Shown here: positions 42,886 to 52,775 of the stretch, one piece after another | Position numbering within the stretch: position 1 is the stretch's first letter | Layout: each line of letters starts with the position of its first letter | Assembly (NCBI RefSeq): GCF_037977385.1 | Contig: NZ_CP150277.1 | Span: forward strand, 1,217,001-1,281,000 | Origin: Terribacillus sp. FSL K6-0262 | Lineage (GTDB): Bacteria; Bacillota; Bacilli; Bacillales; Amphibacillaceae | DNA length: 64,000 bases | Direction of reading: 5' to 3' | The notes under the pieces: model-generated | Database searches by the model: none | The model's input: the letters and a program-made list of their open reading frames with translations, nothing else | What the model was told of the DNA's origin: nothing | Made by a program: the position numbers and the translations under genes

Positions 42886-43798
42886 TTTCTTTCCCTCCAG
42901 TCAATTCCAGGAATGTTTCTTCCAATGTCTTCGTTTCTGCTTGGATGCCATAGATACTGATCGCTTCCTTCGTCAGCTTGGCAGCAGCGGCAGGTATCTC
43001 ATCGCGTGTCAGCTCCATGATGACTTGCTTGTCCTTGATCTGTGGTTTCTTGCTGCCCATATCACCCAGGACAATTGCCGCTTGCTCCACCGGTTCGACC
43101 TGGAATCTGACCATTTGAGTTTGTTCATCCGACATTTCATGTACTTGCTGTACCCCAAGCATCTTGCCATGCTGCAGGACTCCGATCCGATCACACATCA
43201 GTTCCATTTCGCTCAATAAGTGACTGGATACGATGACAGCCAGCCCCTCCGCCTCGGCCAGGTTGCGGATATATTCACGCATCTCGCGGATCCCGGCAGG
43301 ATCCAACCCATTCGTCGGTTCGTCGAGGATGAGGACAGCAGGACGATGGAGCAGTGCCTGGGCAATGCCAAGACGCTGTCTCATCCCAAGGGAATAGGTT
43401 TTTACCTTGTCATGAATTCGTTTCTGAAGGCCCACAAGCTCGATGACCTCATCAATCCGTTTCCTATCCACGCCATCGCTCATTCTTCCAAAATGCATAA
43501 GATTCTGGTAACCGGTGAGATACTTATACATCTCCGGATTCTCCACGATAGCGCCGATATGCTTCATGGCCGCACCATGGGAGGTCTTGATGCTATTGCC
43601 TTTGATGAGGATATCTCCGTCCGTCATCCCCATCAGTCCAACAATCATCCGGATCGTCGTTGTCTTGCCGGCTCCATTCGGCCCTAAAAAGCCGAATACC
43701 TCCCCGGGATAGATGGAAAAATTGATGCCGTCGATGATCTTTCGGCCGCGTATCACTTTCGTAACCTGCTTTATTTCAACTGCTGGCTGCTTTTGCAT
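42878..43798 (-). CDS. ABC transporter ATP-binding protein (BcrA-like)
   Basis: 306 residues: Walker A GPNGAGKT, signature YSLGMRQRLG, Walker B VLILDEPTNGLDP and SSHLLSEMELMCDR, as in its paralogue at 37047-37973. ATG at 43798 has AAAGGAG 9 bases ahead. The frame is also open from an ATG at 43849 that overlaps the preceding stop, but that start has a poor site. Confidence 0.88.
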   Translation of the reverse strand: MQKQPAVEIKQVTKVIRGRKIIDGINFSIYPGEVFGFLGPNGAGKTTTIRMIVGLMGMTDGDILIKGNSIKTSHGAAMKHIGAIVENPEMYKYLTGYQNLMHFGRMSDGVDRKRIDEVIELVGLQKRIHDKVKTYSLGMRQRLGIAQALLHRPAVLILDEPTNGLDPAGIREMREYIRNLAEAEGLAVIVSSHLLSEMELMCDRIGVLQHGKMLGVQQVHEMSDEQTQMVRFQVEPVEQAAIVLGDMGSKKPQIKDKQVIMELTRDEIPAAAAKLTKEAISIYGIQAETKTLEETFLELTGGKEIV

Positions 43799-43841
43799 GC
43801 TTTTTCGCTCCTTTGCCTTCATTAAGAGTTCCAATGCTTCC

Positions 43842-44531
43842 TTACTCATAAATCGAACTCATCCATTCCAATATGCCTTTCTGCTCATCATAGCGAAGAT
43901 CTTCCACATTCCGATGATCGACCAATGCACCGTCCTTGATAGCGACCACTTCGTCGAGGATCATCTCCACTTCCATGATCTGGTGTGTGGAGAGGAGAAG
44001 CAGCTGCTTCTCGGTATCCACGAATGTAATCAGGCCTTTCACAATCGAATCCCGCACAAGCGGATCCAGGCCGGATAGCGGCTCATCCATCAGCAAGACC
44101 GGCACTTCCCTGGACAGTGTGAGGATGATTTTCAGTCTGCCGCGATTCCCCTTGGACAAATGCTTCACCTTTGTGTTGGCATCCAGGTTCATATAAGCCC
44201 GTATTTCCTCCGCTTTCCCTTTATTGAAATCAGGGAATTGTGTCGCATGGAAATCGATTGTCTGCTGGACGGTGTAGAAGGAGTAATACTCATCAAGCTC
44301 GGAAAGATAACTGACCTTCGATGCCACCCGGCGCGTCACTTTCTCTCCATCCAGTTCCACAGACCCTTTGGTCGGACTGATCAGCCCCGCAATGAGCTTC
44401 ATCGTCGTTGATTTACCCGCTCCGTTCAATCCGACAAGACCGACGATTTTGCCTTTTTCCAACTTCAGATTCACGTCTCTTAATGCCGTCTTCGTCATAT
44501 AACGCTTTGTCACATCTTTGAATTCAATCAT
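43842..44531 (-). CDS. ABC transporter ATP-binding protein (YtrB-like)
   Basis: 229 residues with Walker A GLNGAGKST, a divergent signature LSKGNRGRL and Walker B VLLMDEPLSGLDP. This signature is seen in YtrB-type ATPases linked to GntR regulators. ATG at 44531 has AAGGGG 9 bases ahead. It overlaps the end of the GntR gene. Its membrane partner is probably the protein at 44905-45690. Confidence 0.85.
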   Translation of the reverse strand: MIEFKDVTKRYMTKTALRDVNLKLEKGKIVGLVGLNGAGKSTTMKLIAGLISPTKGSVELDGEKVTRRVASKVSYLSELDEYYSFYTVQQTIDFHATQFPDFNKGKAEEIRAYMNLDANTKVKHLSKGNRGRLKIILTLSREVPVLLMDEPLSGLDPLVRDSIVKGLITFVDTEKQLLLLSTHQIMEVEMILDEVVAIKDGALVDHRNVEDLRYDEQKGILEWMSSIYE

Positions 44532-44901
44532 TGCGTGCATCCCCTTCCAAGTAGGCCTGGAGCCCTTTTGTTATTTCTTCATTCCGATAACCCAAGTCAT
44601 GCATGACTTGGATGAAAGTCTCGATTTGTTCTTGCTTCAGCTTCTCACGTATAGAAAGGAGAATGTCTTCATTTTCCGTGACGAATGTCCCTTGCCCTCT
44701 TCGTGATTCCACGATTCCCGATGCCTCCAGTTCGCGGTACGTCCGCTGTACCGTATTCGGATTTACTTTCGATGAAACTGCCATCTCCCGTACTGAAGGC
44801 AGTTTGTCGCCTGGCTTCAGCTCGCCGCTGACTATCTGTCTATTCAGCCGTTCTGCCAGCTGCAGATAAATTGGCTGGGATGATTGAAATGTATCGGCCA
44901 T
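44524..44901 (-). CDS. GntR-family regulator, YtrA subfamily
   Basis: 125 residues: N-terminal winged helix (QPIYLQLAERLNRQIVSGEL, KLPSVREMAVSSKVNPNTVQ) and a short C-terminal helix region, the YtrA-type layout without a large ligand domain. It probably represses its own five-gene operon through the palindrome at the operon promoter. Such operons often respond to cell-wall antibiotics. Confidence 0.88.
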   Translation of the reverse strand: MADTFQSSQPIYLQLAERLNRQIVSGELKPGDKLPSVREMAVSSKVNPNTVQRTYRELEASGIVESRRGQGTFVTENEDILLSIREKLKQEQIETFIQVMHDLGYRNEEITKGLQAYLEGDARND

Positions 44902-44904
44902 ATG

Positions 44905-45690
44905 CTACACCTCTACCTTTTTGTCTAATAGCCAAGATGCAATGAAATAGATGATAAGAATGATGATCAGCTCTATTACGTATTTACCCGCATAAAGAGA
45001 CAAACCTTCCCCTTGAAAACTGACCAACGCTTCCCTGGCACTGATGTCAAAATGCAAAGAATTGGCAACAGCACCCAAATTGATTCTCCCCCATTCTGTA
45101 ATGGCGGTGTAGAATTTGGATTGGCTGAAAAGACCGAAATATAGATAGACGAACACCCACCAGCCAAAGAAAACCACTGTTCCGCTAAGAAATGATGGCA
45201 TGTATCTTTCCAATAACAGAAAAACCACATACGCAAGAATGACGTAAACAGAAAAATCAATCGAAAACGAAACTACATGTACGAATGCAAGCATACCAAT
45301 CTTGAACCACGTACCATCTGATAATGGTACAAAGTGCAACCCGCCCAGATATGCAGCAATACTCACGATGAACAAAGAGATCATCATGTACACGGTACCT
45401 GTAACCAACTTTGCTGCAAGAAGCCCGGAAGCATGCATCGGATTATGAAGCCAGAGATGCAATCTTTTTCTCTCGACCCCCAGACTGTAAAGCATGTAAA
45501 TAGCCATGAAGAAGAAATGACCGCCTCCCCAGGCTAAACCGATGATGCCAACAGCATCCCAGGCATATCCGAATCTATAGGCACTCACTGTGACTATGAT
45601 CAGCCCGACCAGGAATAACACAATCGCCAAGAGCAATATCGGCAAACCGACCCGGAACTCCTTCTTCACTAATGCAAGCCATGCTTTCAT
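44905..45690 (-). CDS. YtrC/D-like membrane protein, first gene of GntR operon
   Basis: 261 residues with about six membrane segments after MKAWLALVKKEFRVGLP. It lies 3 bases before the GntR gene and follows the operon promoter. It resembles membrane partners of YtrB-type ATPases in position and topology. Substrate is unknown. Confidence 0.75.
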   Translation of the reverse strand: MKAWLALVKKEFRVGLPILLLAIVLFLVGLIIVTVSAYRFGYAWDAVGIIGLAWGGGHFFFMAIYMLYSLGVERKRLHLWLHNPMHASGLLAAKLVTGTVYMMISLFIVSIAAYLGGLHFVPLSDGTWFKIGMLAFVHVVSFSIDFSVYVILAYVVFLLLERYMPSFLSGTVVFFGWWVFVYLYFGLFSQSKFYTAITEWGRINLGAVANSLHFDISAREALVSFQGEGLSLYAGKYVIELIIILIIYFIASWLLDKKVEV

Positions 45691-45727
45691 AAAATAAAAC
45701 CTCCTGATGTATTACTGTATTAATTAG

Positions 45728-45757
45728 ATAGTACACTAGTACAGAGATACACGTCAA
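45728..45757 (-). promoter_or_regulatory. Promoter and candidate GntR operator
   Basis: On the minus strand TTGACG (45757-45752) and TACTAT (45733-45728) are 18 bases apart. The palindrome TAGTACACTAGTACA (45729-45743, plus strand) covers the -10 and half the spacer, fitting autorepression by the YtrA-type regulator. Confidence 0.65.
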
Positions 45758-45766
45758 TAGGCAAAG

Positions 45767-45805
45767 AAAAAAAGCTGGAACATTTTTTCCTGTTCCAGCT
45801 TTTTC
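45767..45805 (-). terminator. Terminator after gldA
   Basis: AAAAAGCTGGAAC pairs with GTTCCAGCTTTTT; the minus-strand side has a long T run. Confidence 0.85.
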
Positions 45806-45813
45806 ATTTCCTA

Positions 45814-46923
45814 TCAGGCCTCGTACCCAATCGATTCCTTGTAGGCTTTGGCATATTGATCCGCTGCTTTGATAGCATCCACGACTTGATCTGCCGTGAT
45901 CGTACCAGGGAGATTGTGGATGGATTCCCCTTCTTGAACAGCCAGTTCGGCTACTTTCAGCAAATCTTCATCCGAAACATCTTTCAGCTTGATATCCTCC
46001 AATGTAACTGGAAGCCCTAAAGCGAGATAGAAATCAATGTATGTGTTGATTTCATCCAGTGTGCGATCCTCCAAGGCCAGCTGCGTCAATGTACCGAAGG
46101 CGACCTTTTCCCCGTGAGTGAGATTATGGATTTCCCCGTGCAGGGCGGTAAAACCGTTGTGGATGGCATGCGCCGCTCCCAGCCCTCCGCTTTCAAAGCC
46201 GAGTCCGCTGAGCAGTGTATTTGCTTCGACCACTGCTTCCAATGCTGGTGTGACAATCTGACGCTTGTTGGCCTCATAAGCAAGCAAACCGTACTCAAAT
46301 AATACTTCTTCCGCTTTCTCGGCAATCGCTTGCCCGGCGATGGTTGCCAGCCCGCCAGCCATATTAGTGCCGCGGCCTTCTATGGAAGCGCGTGCTTCCA
46401 CCCAAGTGGCCATCGCATCCGCAATACCGGAAGCCAGGAAACGCGGAGGCGCTTGAGAGATGATTTTTGTATCGACCAGGACAAGGTCCGGATTCTTGTC
46501 ATAAAACTTATAGCTCTCGAATGTTCCCTCCTCGGAATAGATGACGCTCAAACCGCTCGTCGGCGCATCAGTCGATGCTGTCGTCGGCATGATGACGACT
46601 CCAGCCCCAATCTCGTCCGCGACCGCCTTGGCGGTATCAAGTGTCTTGCCGCCTCCGATCCCGATGACAACATTACTTTCCTTGCCTTCATCCGCAATCC
46701 GTTTGATTTCTTCCGTTGAAGCTTCCCCGCCGAATACGATCTTTTTCGTCTGGATACTGTTCTGCCCCAGATTCTCTACCACTGTATCACCTGCCAAGTC
46801 CCATACAAACTCATCAGCGAGAACAAGCGCATCATCCCCGATTTTTTTCACATATTCGCCAGCTTTCCGAAGCACATCCTTTCCTTGTACATACCGGCTT
46901 GGACTGATGAATACTTTTTCCAT
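45814..46923 (-). CDS. gldA: Glycerol dehydrogenase
   Basis: 369 residues of the iron/zinc-dependent alcohol dehydrogenase superfamily. NAD-binding [37 protein letters not shown] and zinc-site residues in [15 protein letters not shown] and [10 protein letters not shown] are as in GldA. It oxidises glycerol to dihydroxyacetone. A single gene; it is only distantly related to the HcxA-like protein at 16026-17120. Confidence 0.92.
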   Translation of the reverse strand: MEKVFISPSRYVQGKDVLRKAGEYVKKIGDDALVLADEFVWDLAGDTVVENLGQNSIQTKKIVFGGEASTEEIKRIADEGKESNVVIGIGGGKTLDTAKAVADEIGAGVVIMPTTASTDAPTSGLSVIYSEEGTFESYKFYDKNPDLVLVDTKIISQAPPRFLASGIADAMATWVEARASIEGRGTNMAGGLATIAGQAIAEKAEEVLFEYGLLAYEANKRQIVTPALEAVVEANTLLSGLGFESGGLGAAHAIHNGFTALHGEIHNLTHGEKVAFGTLTQLALEDRTLDEINTYIDFYLALGLPVTLEDIKLKDVSDEDLLKVAELAVQEGESIHNLPGTITADQVVDAIKAADQYAKAYKESIGYEA

Positions 46924-47078
46924 GAATAAGACCCCTCTCCAACTTTTGAATGGTCACTCTTTAAATCCTTTTCCCTCTTTGTTCTGTTCCCTAACGTAAA
47001 ATACCTTTTCCTTGGCAAATTATCATCTCTATTTGCATATATTTCATCTGGAGCGAAGAATGCAGAGGAGGGCAAGAA

Positions 47079-47981
47079 TTGACGCAGCAACCCAATCAAA
47101 AATACCGGCCGGTCCAACCCGGCACGAACTTTTACTTTCCGCCTCAGCATCAGGAGCAGCAGCCTGGCATAGAGGGGCTGATGCAGCCGAGGCCAATCAT
47201 CGAGACAGATGCATATAAAGGATCAGGTAAGCTGGAAGGGAAAGTAGCCATCATCACCGGGGGCGACAGCGGCATCGGAGCGGCTGCAGCCATCGCTTTT
47301 GCCAAAGAAGGTGCCGATGTTGTCATCCCTTATTATTATGAGTACGAAAACGAAGATGCCGGACGAACAAAGAACCGTATCGAGCAGCTTGGTCAGCGCT
47401 GCACATTGATAGTTGGCGATTTGCGGAGTGAATCGCATTGCCGGGCTGTTGTCGAGCGTACCATCCAAACTTATGGAAAGCTGGATATCCTTGTGAACAA
47501 CCATGGGGTCCAATTCCCTCAGGACTCCTTGACGGATATTTCCACCGCACAATGGGATGCAACATTTCATACAAATATTTTTGCTTTCTTCTATTTGACA
47601 AAAGCAGCACTCCCGTATTTGAGAAGAGGAAGTACAATTGTGAATACAACGTCCGTGACAGCTTATGAAGGCAGACCTGACCTGATTGATTATGTCTGCA
47701 CGAAAGGGGCAATTGTCGGCTTCACCAGGGCGCTATCACAAAACCTTGCGACAAAAGGGATTCGGGTGAATGGAGTGGCACCAGGACCGATCTGGACACC
47801 GCTCATCCCTTCCAGTTTCTCTGCTGAGGATGTTGCCACATTCGGCCAGGATGTACCGATGAAACGTGCCGGCCAGCCATATGAGCTTGCCCCGGCATAT
47901 GTATATCTCGCCAGTGAAGACTCTTCTTACGTCACCGGCCAGATCATTCACGTTAATGGCGGCACTATGGTAAGTTCCTAA
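47079..47981 (+). CDS. Short-chain dehydrogenase (general-stress YdaD/YhxC type)
   Basis: 300 residues. A proline-rich N-terminal extension of about 50 residues precedes the SDR fold: TGGDSGIG, NNHGVQ, Ser in NTTSVTAYEG and YVCTK as the YXXXK motif. The N-terminal extension with P-x-x-P patterns marks the stress-type SDRs. TTG at 47079 has AGGAGG 7 bases ahead. Substrate is unknown. Confidence 0.86.
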   Translation: MTQQPNQKYRPVQPGTNFYFPPQHQEQQPGIEGLMQPRPIIETDAYKGSGKLEGKVAIITGGDSGIGAAAAIAFAKEGADVVIPYYYEYENEDAGRTKNRIEQLGQRCTLIVGDLRSESHCRAVVERTIQTYGKLDILVNNHGVQFPQDSLTDISTAQWDATFHTNIFAFFYLTKAALPYLRRGSTIVNTTSVTAYEGRPDLIDYVCTKGAIVGFTRALSQNLATKGIRVNGVAPGPIWTPLIPSSFSAEDVATFGQDVPMKRAGQPYELAPAYVYLASEDSSYVTGQIIHVNGGTMVSS

Positions 47982-47985
47982 AAGA

Positions 47986-48018
47986 AAAAGCCTGCGCAAA
48001 TTCCATGCGCAGGCTTTT
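47986..48018. terminator. Terminator between SDR gene and yugJ
   Basis: AAAAGCCTGCGCA pairs with TGCGCAGGCTTTT, serving two convergent genes. Confidence 0.88.
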
Positions 48019-48023
48019 GATGA

Positions 48024-49190
48024 TCAATAAGACGCTTTGTAGATGGCAAGCGAATCTTCTTTATTCAGTTTGCGATATCCGCCGAATTCACCGTTGGCAT
48101 AAGCCTTTTCAGCCATCAATTCCAAGCTGTCCTCGGAAATATCGTAGTCACGAAGTGTTGCCGGGGCATCGATGCTGTTCCAGAATGCCCGTAATGCATC
48201 AATTCCCTCAAGCGCAACTTCCTTATCTGTTTTGCCTGCCGGATCGACACCGAAGACACGGACAGCAAGCTGCTTGAAGCGAGGTGCAGTCTCATCATCA
48301 AGCACATGCTTCATCCAGTTAGGGAAGATGATGGCAAGACCGCCGCCATGCGGGATATCATGGACTGCAGAAACAGCATGCTCCAGATTATGTGTCGCCC
48401 AGTCGCCGCGGAAGCCCATGTTCAGCACGCCATTCAATGCCATCGTGCCGCTGTAAAGGATGGTTGCACGGTAATCGTAATTTTGCAGATCCTCAAGCAG
48501 CTTCGGACCAGTTTCCATTACTGTCCGCAATAAGGATTCACAGAAACGATCCTGCAATTCGGTGTTGGTTGTCGTATGGAAATAATGCTCCAATACGTGT
48601 GACATCATATCGACAATACCGTAAATGGTTTGATCACGCGGAACCGTGAACGTGTTCTGCGGATCCAGGATAGAGAATCTCGGGAATGTATGCGGGCTTC
48701 CCCAGCCGTATTTCTCGTTCGTTTCCCAGTTCGTGATAACAGAACCGGAGTTCATTTCGGAACCTGTCGCCGCAAGCGTCAGCACTGTACCGAATGGAAG
48801 GGCATCGTCTGCGAATGCCTTCTTCGTAACGATGTCCCATACATCCCCATCATATTTTGCCCCTGCTGCAATGGCTTTTGTACAATCGATTACACTGCCG
48901 CCGCCAACAGCAAGCAAGACATCGATTCCTTCTGTTTTGCAGATCTCCACGCCCTTGCGCGCGGTAGAGACACGCGGGTTCGGCTCCACGCCTGACAGCT
49001 CGAATACTTCGGCGCCGATTTCTTTAAGTTCTTTCAATACTTTGTCGTATAAGCCGCTGCGTTTGATGCTGCCGCCGCCATATACAAGCAATACTTTCTT
49101 TCCGTATGCAGGAATTTCTTCTTTCAATTTATCTAATTGGTCTTTACCGAAAATCAATTTTGTCGGGTTATAAAACGTAAAATTATCCAA
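48024..49190 (-). CDS. yugJ: Iron-containing alcohol (butanol-type) dehydrogenase, YugJ-like
   Basis: 388 residues. [48 protein letters not shown] and [10 protein letters not shown] follow B. subtilis YugJ closely, as do the metal histidines in [10 protein letters not shown] and [23 protein letters not shown] at 49190 is chosen because GGAGG lies ahead; a GTG at 49205 falls on the site itself. It is a single gene. Confidence 0.92.
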   Translation of the reverse strand: MDNFTFYNPTKLIFGKDQLDKLKEEIPAYGKKVLLVYGGGSIKRSGLYDKVLKELKEIGAEVFELSGVEPNPRVSTARKGVEICKTEGIDVLLAVGGGSVIDCTKAIAAGAKYDGDVWDIVTKKAFADDALPFGTVLTLAATGSEMNSGSVITNWETNEKYGWGSPHTFPRFSILDPQNTFTVPRDQTIYGIVDMMSHVLEHYFHTTTNTELQDRFCESLLRTVMETGPKLLEDLQNYDYRATILYSGTMALNGVLNMGFRGDWATHNLEHAVSAVHDIPHGGGLAIIFPNWMKHVLDDETAPRFKQLAVRVFGVDPAGKTDKEVALEGIDALRAFWNSIDAPATLRDYDISEDSLELMAEKAYANGEFGGYRKLNKEDSLAIYKASY

Positions 49191-49292
49191 TCTGATCGCC
49201 TCCACTTTTTATTATGCTAAAGGCCTGGAGCAGAAGTAAAGCAATCCGCTCAGCCTGCCAAAACTTAGGATATATAATTGCAACTATTTCAT

Positions 49293-50150
49293 TCATTGCC
49301 GCAGCAGCGGCAGGGAACAGCAGCGGAATGATCCGCCGGATTTGATGATTTCCGAGAAATCCACCTCGATGACCGTGACTCCTTCCTTGCGCAAAGCTTC
49401 ATTCACGCGTTTATTGGAAGGCAGGCTCAGCAGCTTATCCGGCGCAAAGGAAAGGATATTGGTCCCCATATAGAATTGTTCTTCTTCGGAAATCTCTATC
49501 GTCCTGTAAAGCTTTCGGAACCTGTCCAAATCCGCCTTTTCAAAAGCATCCGGATAAAGGATTGCCAGGTCATCCCGGACCAGATTGAAAACGCAATCCA
49601 AATGCAGGATATCCTCCCGGATCTTCACGCCGATCACTTCATAGTCCGGCAGCTGCTGCTGTACTTGCTGTACGGCATCCTTGTCCGTCCGTCTGCTCAG
49701 CCCGATCCAGACTCGCCGGCGATCGATGACAACATCGCCGCCTTCGATCGTCCCCTCGGTAATATCCTTGTATGTAAGTCCCTGTTCCTCAAGACATTCG
49801 CGGAATACTTTCGTTTCCCCTTTCCGTATATCGTCTTCCATATTCGACGCAAATAGCGTATCTCCTACACAAAAACCGATATCCCGGGTATAAACTTGCT
49901 CATTGAATGGTTCTTTCGCCGGCAATGATAGCACATCGACTCCATGATCGCGCAGCACGTCTACAAAATCCGTGTGCTGTTTCATGGCTAAATGCTTATC
50001 GATATTATGATTCAGATAATGCTTTTGTGTTTCATTGATCACTTTACGTATTTCCATGAAAGCCGGCGGGCAGACGACGACATGCTTAAGCTGGCCGAAT
50101 TCCGTCTGGCACTTGATCTGAGGTTTTTTCCCTTCCTGCATCTTAGTCAT
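49293..50150 (-). CDS. Dimethylarginine dimethylaminohydrolase / amidinotransferase-fold protein (YkgA-like)
   Basis: 285 residues of the guanidino-group-modifying superfamily. Active-site parts are TRDIGF, IEGGDVV, the His in ILHLDCVFN and the nucleophile Cys in SGGSFRCCSLPLL. It may hydrolyse a methylated arginine or a related guanidine; the exact substrate is not decided by these motifs. GGAGGG precedes the ATG. Confidence 0.85.
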   Translation of the reverse strand: MTKMQEGKKPQIKCQTEFGQLKHVVVCPPAFMEIRKVINETQKHYLNHNIDKHLAMKQHTDFVDVLRDHGVDVLSLPAKEPFNEQVYTRDIGFCVGDTLFASNMEDDIRKGETKVFRECLEEQGLTYKDITEGTIEGGDVVIDRRRVWIGLSRRTDKDAVQQVQQQLPDYEVIGVKIREDILHLDCVFNLVRDDLAILYPDAFEKADLDRFRKLYRTIEISEEEQFYMGTNILSFAPDKLLSLPSNKRVNEALRKEGVTVIEVDFSEIIKSGGSFRCCSLPLLRQ

Positions 50151-50219
50151 ATGATTCCCTCCATTGTTAGCTATCGGACAACACTCTCTGCCGCTCTTTA
50201 TACCCTTCCCTATTTTCGT

Positions 50220-50246
50220 GTTTAATAAGCTGCCAAAAAAGGGATA
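50220..50246 (+). promoter_or_regulatory. Sigma-B-type promoter
   Basis: GTTTAA (50220-50225), 15 bases, then GGGATA (50241-50246) fits the sigma-B consensus GTTTAA-N12/15-GGGWAW. It lies 27 bases ahead of the PNPOx-fold gene, so general-stress induction is likely. Confidence 0.7.
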
Positions 50247-50272
50247 CTACCCTTAGACAGAAGGAGGAGAGC

Positions 50273-50698
50273 ATGATGGAACAAGCAGAAGTCAGAAAAC
50301 GCGTTGAACGAATTCTTGAAAATCAAAAAATCGGCACACTTGCCACCGTACAGGGAGGCAAGCCTTATACTCGATATATGGCCTTCTTCAATGAAGGATA
50401 TACATTATATTGCGCAACCAGCGGCAGCTCACACAAAGTGGATGATATCGAGAGCAATCACAGCGTCCATATCCTGCTCGGATATAATGGTGATGGCGTC
50501 GGAGATGAATATGTGGAAATCGAGGCCGATGCCATTGTGAGTGAATCTCCCGAACTGAAGCAGCAGCTTTGGAAAGACAGCTTCCGAGCATGGCTTGATG
50601 GCCCGGATGATCCGGATTATGTCGTATTGGAAATCAATCCCGATAAAATCTACTTGAAGAATGTGAATAAAAGCGACGTTTATAACGTCGACCTATAA
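50273..50698 (+). CDS. PNPOx-fold general stress protein
   Basis: 141 residues with the split-barrel flavin-binding fold: IGTLATVQGGKPYTRYMAFF, TLYCATSGSSHKVDDIESN and a C-terminal VVLEINPDKIYLKNV. Members such as YdaG are sigma-B stress proteins. GGAGGAG precedes the first of two ATG codons, after a sigma-B-like promoter. The ligand is unknown. Confidence 0.85.
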   Translation: MMEQAEVRKRVERILENQKIGTLATVQGGKPYTRYMAFFNEGYTLYCATSGSSHKVDDIESNHSVHILLGYNGDGVGDEYVEIEADAIVSESPELKQQLWKDSFRAWLDGPDDPDYVVLEINPDKIYLKNVNKSDVYNVDL

Positions 50699-50759
50699 AG
50701 ACAAGCAGAACCTCTTTGGAAGTCGCCCTATCGGCAGAGAGACTGAGCAGCTTGGCAGG

Positions 50760-50794
50760 GAAGATGATTCCTGTATGATGCAGGAATCATCTTC
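50760..50794. terminator. Hairpin in the gap 50699-50996, likely terminator of the PNPOx-fold gene
   Basis: GAAGATGATTCCTG pairs perfectly with CAGGAATCATCTTC over 14 bp. A T-rich stretch follows on the plus side. The rest of the gap (about 300 bases) holds no gene I can support; a 33-codon minus-strand frame ending KKEDETDFEL near 50838 lacks a ribosome binding site. Confidence 0.55.
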
Positions 50795-50961
50795 TTCACT
50801 TTCCGCTTTCCCTGAAAATGATCCTCATAGGAATCACAATTCGAAATCCGTCTCATCTTCCTTCTTTTCTGCAAGCAGTGCCTGGATTCCACTTTTTCCA
50901 TGCAGTCCCCGGCAACAGGATGAATCCAATATGATTTCACTGGTGATCAAAGTCAACATAC

Positions 50962-50992
50962 AAAAAAGCCATGATCGGATGATCATGGCTTT
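50962..50992 (-). terminator. Terminator after MFS gene
   Basis: AAAGCCATGATC pairs with GATCATGGCTTT, with a T run on the minus strand. Confidence 0.85.
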
Positions 50993-50996
50993 CCCT

Positions 50997-52235
50997 TTAA
51001 TTCAAGCGATCCATTGCGCCTCTTCTGGCTGTGAATAATAGTAAACCGATTAGCACTGCTGCCGCAGCGACATAATACGGGGCACCAATCGAAATGTGCT
51101 CTGATACTTTCCCTGCAAGCCATGGCGATATCGAACCACCTGTGAAGCGGAGGAAGCTATATGCAGCCGATGCAGTAGAACGCTCAACCGGCGATACTTC
51201 CATAACGGCTGTTGTCATGACAGTATTGTTAATACCAAGCAACAATCCCATCAAGGCAATCATCACGATCAGGAACACCGGCCAATGGGCACCGATGCCC
51301 ATCAAAGCCAACGTAATGATGATACCGACCATTACCAGACTAAGCGATTTTTTCGTGCCCAGCTTTGTTTCGAAGGATGGTGCGATAAAGATCGAACCGA
51401 TTGCCAGCATGACACCCCAGACGAAGAAGACGAATCCGATACCGAATTCACCCAGATTCAAGACAAACGGCGAATAAGTCAATAAGGTAAAGAATCCGAA
51501 GTTATAGAATAAAGCTGTCAAGCCCATCGTCAGGAGTCCTGGATGACGGAGCGCCTGAAATGGCGCCGAAAGCGGAATTTTCTTCGCCGGTTTCGGTACA
51601 TCGGTCAGCAATATCCATACTGCGAGCAATCCGATCAGCATCAGTACAGCGACACCGAAGAAAGGTCCGCGCCAGTGAATGGAACCAAGCAGACCTCCCA
51701 AAAGCGGTCCGACCGACATCCCTAAACCCAGGGCCGCTTCATAAAGCATGATGGCAACCGCCGAGCCGCCGCTGGCCACACTTACAATCACGGCAAGCGC
51801 AGTGGAGATGAACAAGGCATTGCCCAACCCCCAGCCGGCACGAAGTCCGACCAGTTCATTCACACTGCCAGCCAATCCTCCCAAGGTGGAGAACAAAATG
51901 ATGATGATCAGTCCGGTCAACAGCGTCATTTTCGGACCGATCCGGCTTGATAACCAGCCGGTGATCAGCATCATGATTCCGGTAACAAGCAAATAGCTCG
52001 TAAATAATAACTCGACTTGACTTGGTGTCGCATCCATCTGGGCTGCGATGGAAGGCAGGATAGGGTCGACCAGACCTATCCCCATGAATGCAACCACACA
52101 TGCAAAAGCAACCGCCCATGCTGCTTTCGGTTGCCGGAAAATCCGTTTTATACTATGTGCATCTTCCTGTAATTCTTTTTCCGCTTGTTCGATTTCGTGT
52201 CCATCGGGTATCGTTTCATTACGAATGTCCGACAT
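50997..52235 (-). CDS. MFS drug-efflux-type transporter
   Basis: 412 residues. A charged N-terminal tail of about 40 residues is followed by 12 membrane helices; DATPSQVELLFTSYLLVTGI and WLSSRIGPK (motif A) mark drug:H+ antiporters. It sits 18 bases downstream of a MarR-type regulator gene, which probably represses it. The substrate is unknown. Confidence 0.86.
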   Translation of the reverse strand: MSDIRNETIPDGHEIEQAEKELQEDAHSIKRIFRQPKAAWAVAFACVVAFMGIGLVDPILPSIAAQMDATPSQVELLFTSYLLVTGIMMLITGWLSSRIGPKMTLLTGLIIIILFSTLGGLAGSVNELVGLRAGWGLGNALFISTALAVIVSVASGGSAVAIMLYEAALGLGMSVGPLLGGLLGSIHWRGPFFGVAVLMLIGLLAVWILLTDVPKPAKKIPLSAPFQALRHPGLLTMGLTALFYNFGFFTLLTYSPFVLNLGEFGIGFVFFVWGVMLAIGSIFIAPSFETKLGTKKSLSLVMVGIIITLALMGIGAHWPVFLIVMIALMGLLLGINNTVMTTAVMEVSPVERSTASAAYSFLRFTGGSISPWLAGKVSEHISIGAPYYVAAAAVLIGLLLFTARRGAMDRLN

Positions 52236-52253
52236 ACACTCATCTCCTTTCCT

Positions 52254-52658
52254 TTAATTAGCGAGCATCTTACGGCTCAGCCTTATGAATTCATTCTTTT
52301 CTTCTTCCGTCAATTTATCCAAGAAAGAGCCAAATGCTTTATCCCTTGCACCTGAGAAGCTTTCATAGAAATCGGATCCTTTTTGCGTAATCGCAAGCAT
52401 GACCACTCGACGGTCCTTCTCTGAATGAATACGTTCCAAATAGCCTTCCTTCATCATGCGATTGCCTAAATTTGTCGCGCCGCTATAGCTGATACCGACT
52501 TCTTCAGCCAAATCAGACATGCGCATAGGACCATTATTTTTCAGCAGCCTCAGCAATACAAGCTGCGGACCGGAAATCTGGAAATCCCATTCCTTTCGCA
52601 ACGCTTTATTGACATTGCGTACTAATTCGATAAAATCTACCATGTCTCTGTTTTCCAC
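52254..52658 (-). CDS. MarR-family transcriptional regulator
   Basis: 134 residues with the winged helix MRMSDLAEEVGISYSGATNL, MMKEGYLERIHSEKDRRVVM. GTG at 52658 has GGGGG 7 bases ahead; a TTG at 52664 is nearer to that site. It is first in an operon with the MFS gene, a standard regulator-efflux pair. Confidence 0.87.
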   Translation of the reverse strand: MENRDMVDFIELVRNVNKALRKEWDFQISGPQLVLLRLLKNNGPMRMSDLAEEVGISYSGATNLGNRMMKEGYLERIHSEKDRRVVMLAITQKGSDFYESFSGARDKAFGSFLDKLTEEEKNEFIRLSRKMLAN

Positions 52659-52693
52659 AGCCAAACCCCCAATTGGTGCTTTCTACTAGTATT

Positions 52694-52725
52694 AGTATAC
52701 ATCAATATTTCATACATGTGAAATA
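52694..52725 (-). promoter_or_regulatory. Promoter and candidate MarR operator
   Basis: On the minus strand TTCACA (52722-52717) and TATACT (52699-52694) are 17 bases apart. The perfect palindrome TATTTCA-TACATG-TGAAATA (52706-52725) covers the -35 and spacer, as expected for autorepression. Confidence 0.65.
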
Positions 52726-52733
52726 AATTTCAT

Positions 52734-52768
52734 TAAAAAAATTCCAGCCGCCCTGACAGCAGCTGAAA
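52734..52768 (-). terminator. Terminator after small membrane protein gene
   Basis: TTTCAGC pairs with GCTGGAA (one G-U) on the minus strand and is followed by a run of seven T. Confidence 0.65.
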
Positions 52769-52775
52769 CTTTTCC

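Noticed and set aside
50838..50975. A minus-strand frame ending GIQALLAEKKEDETDFEL in the PNPOx-MFS gap
   Set aside because: The end looks protein-like, but its only ATG lies within the MFS terminator and the internal TTG has no ribosome binding site.
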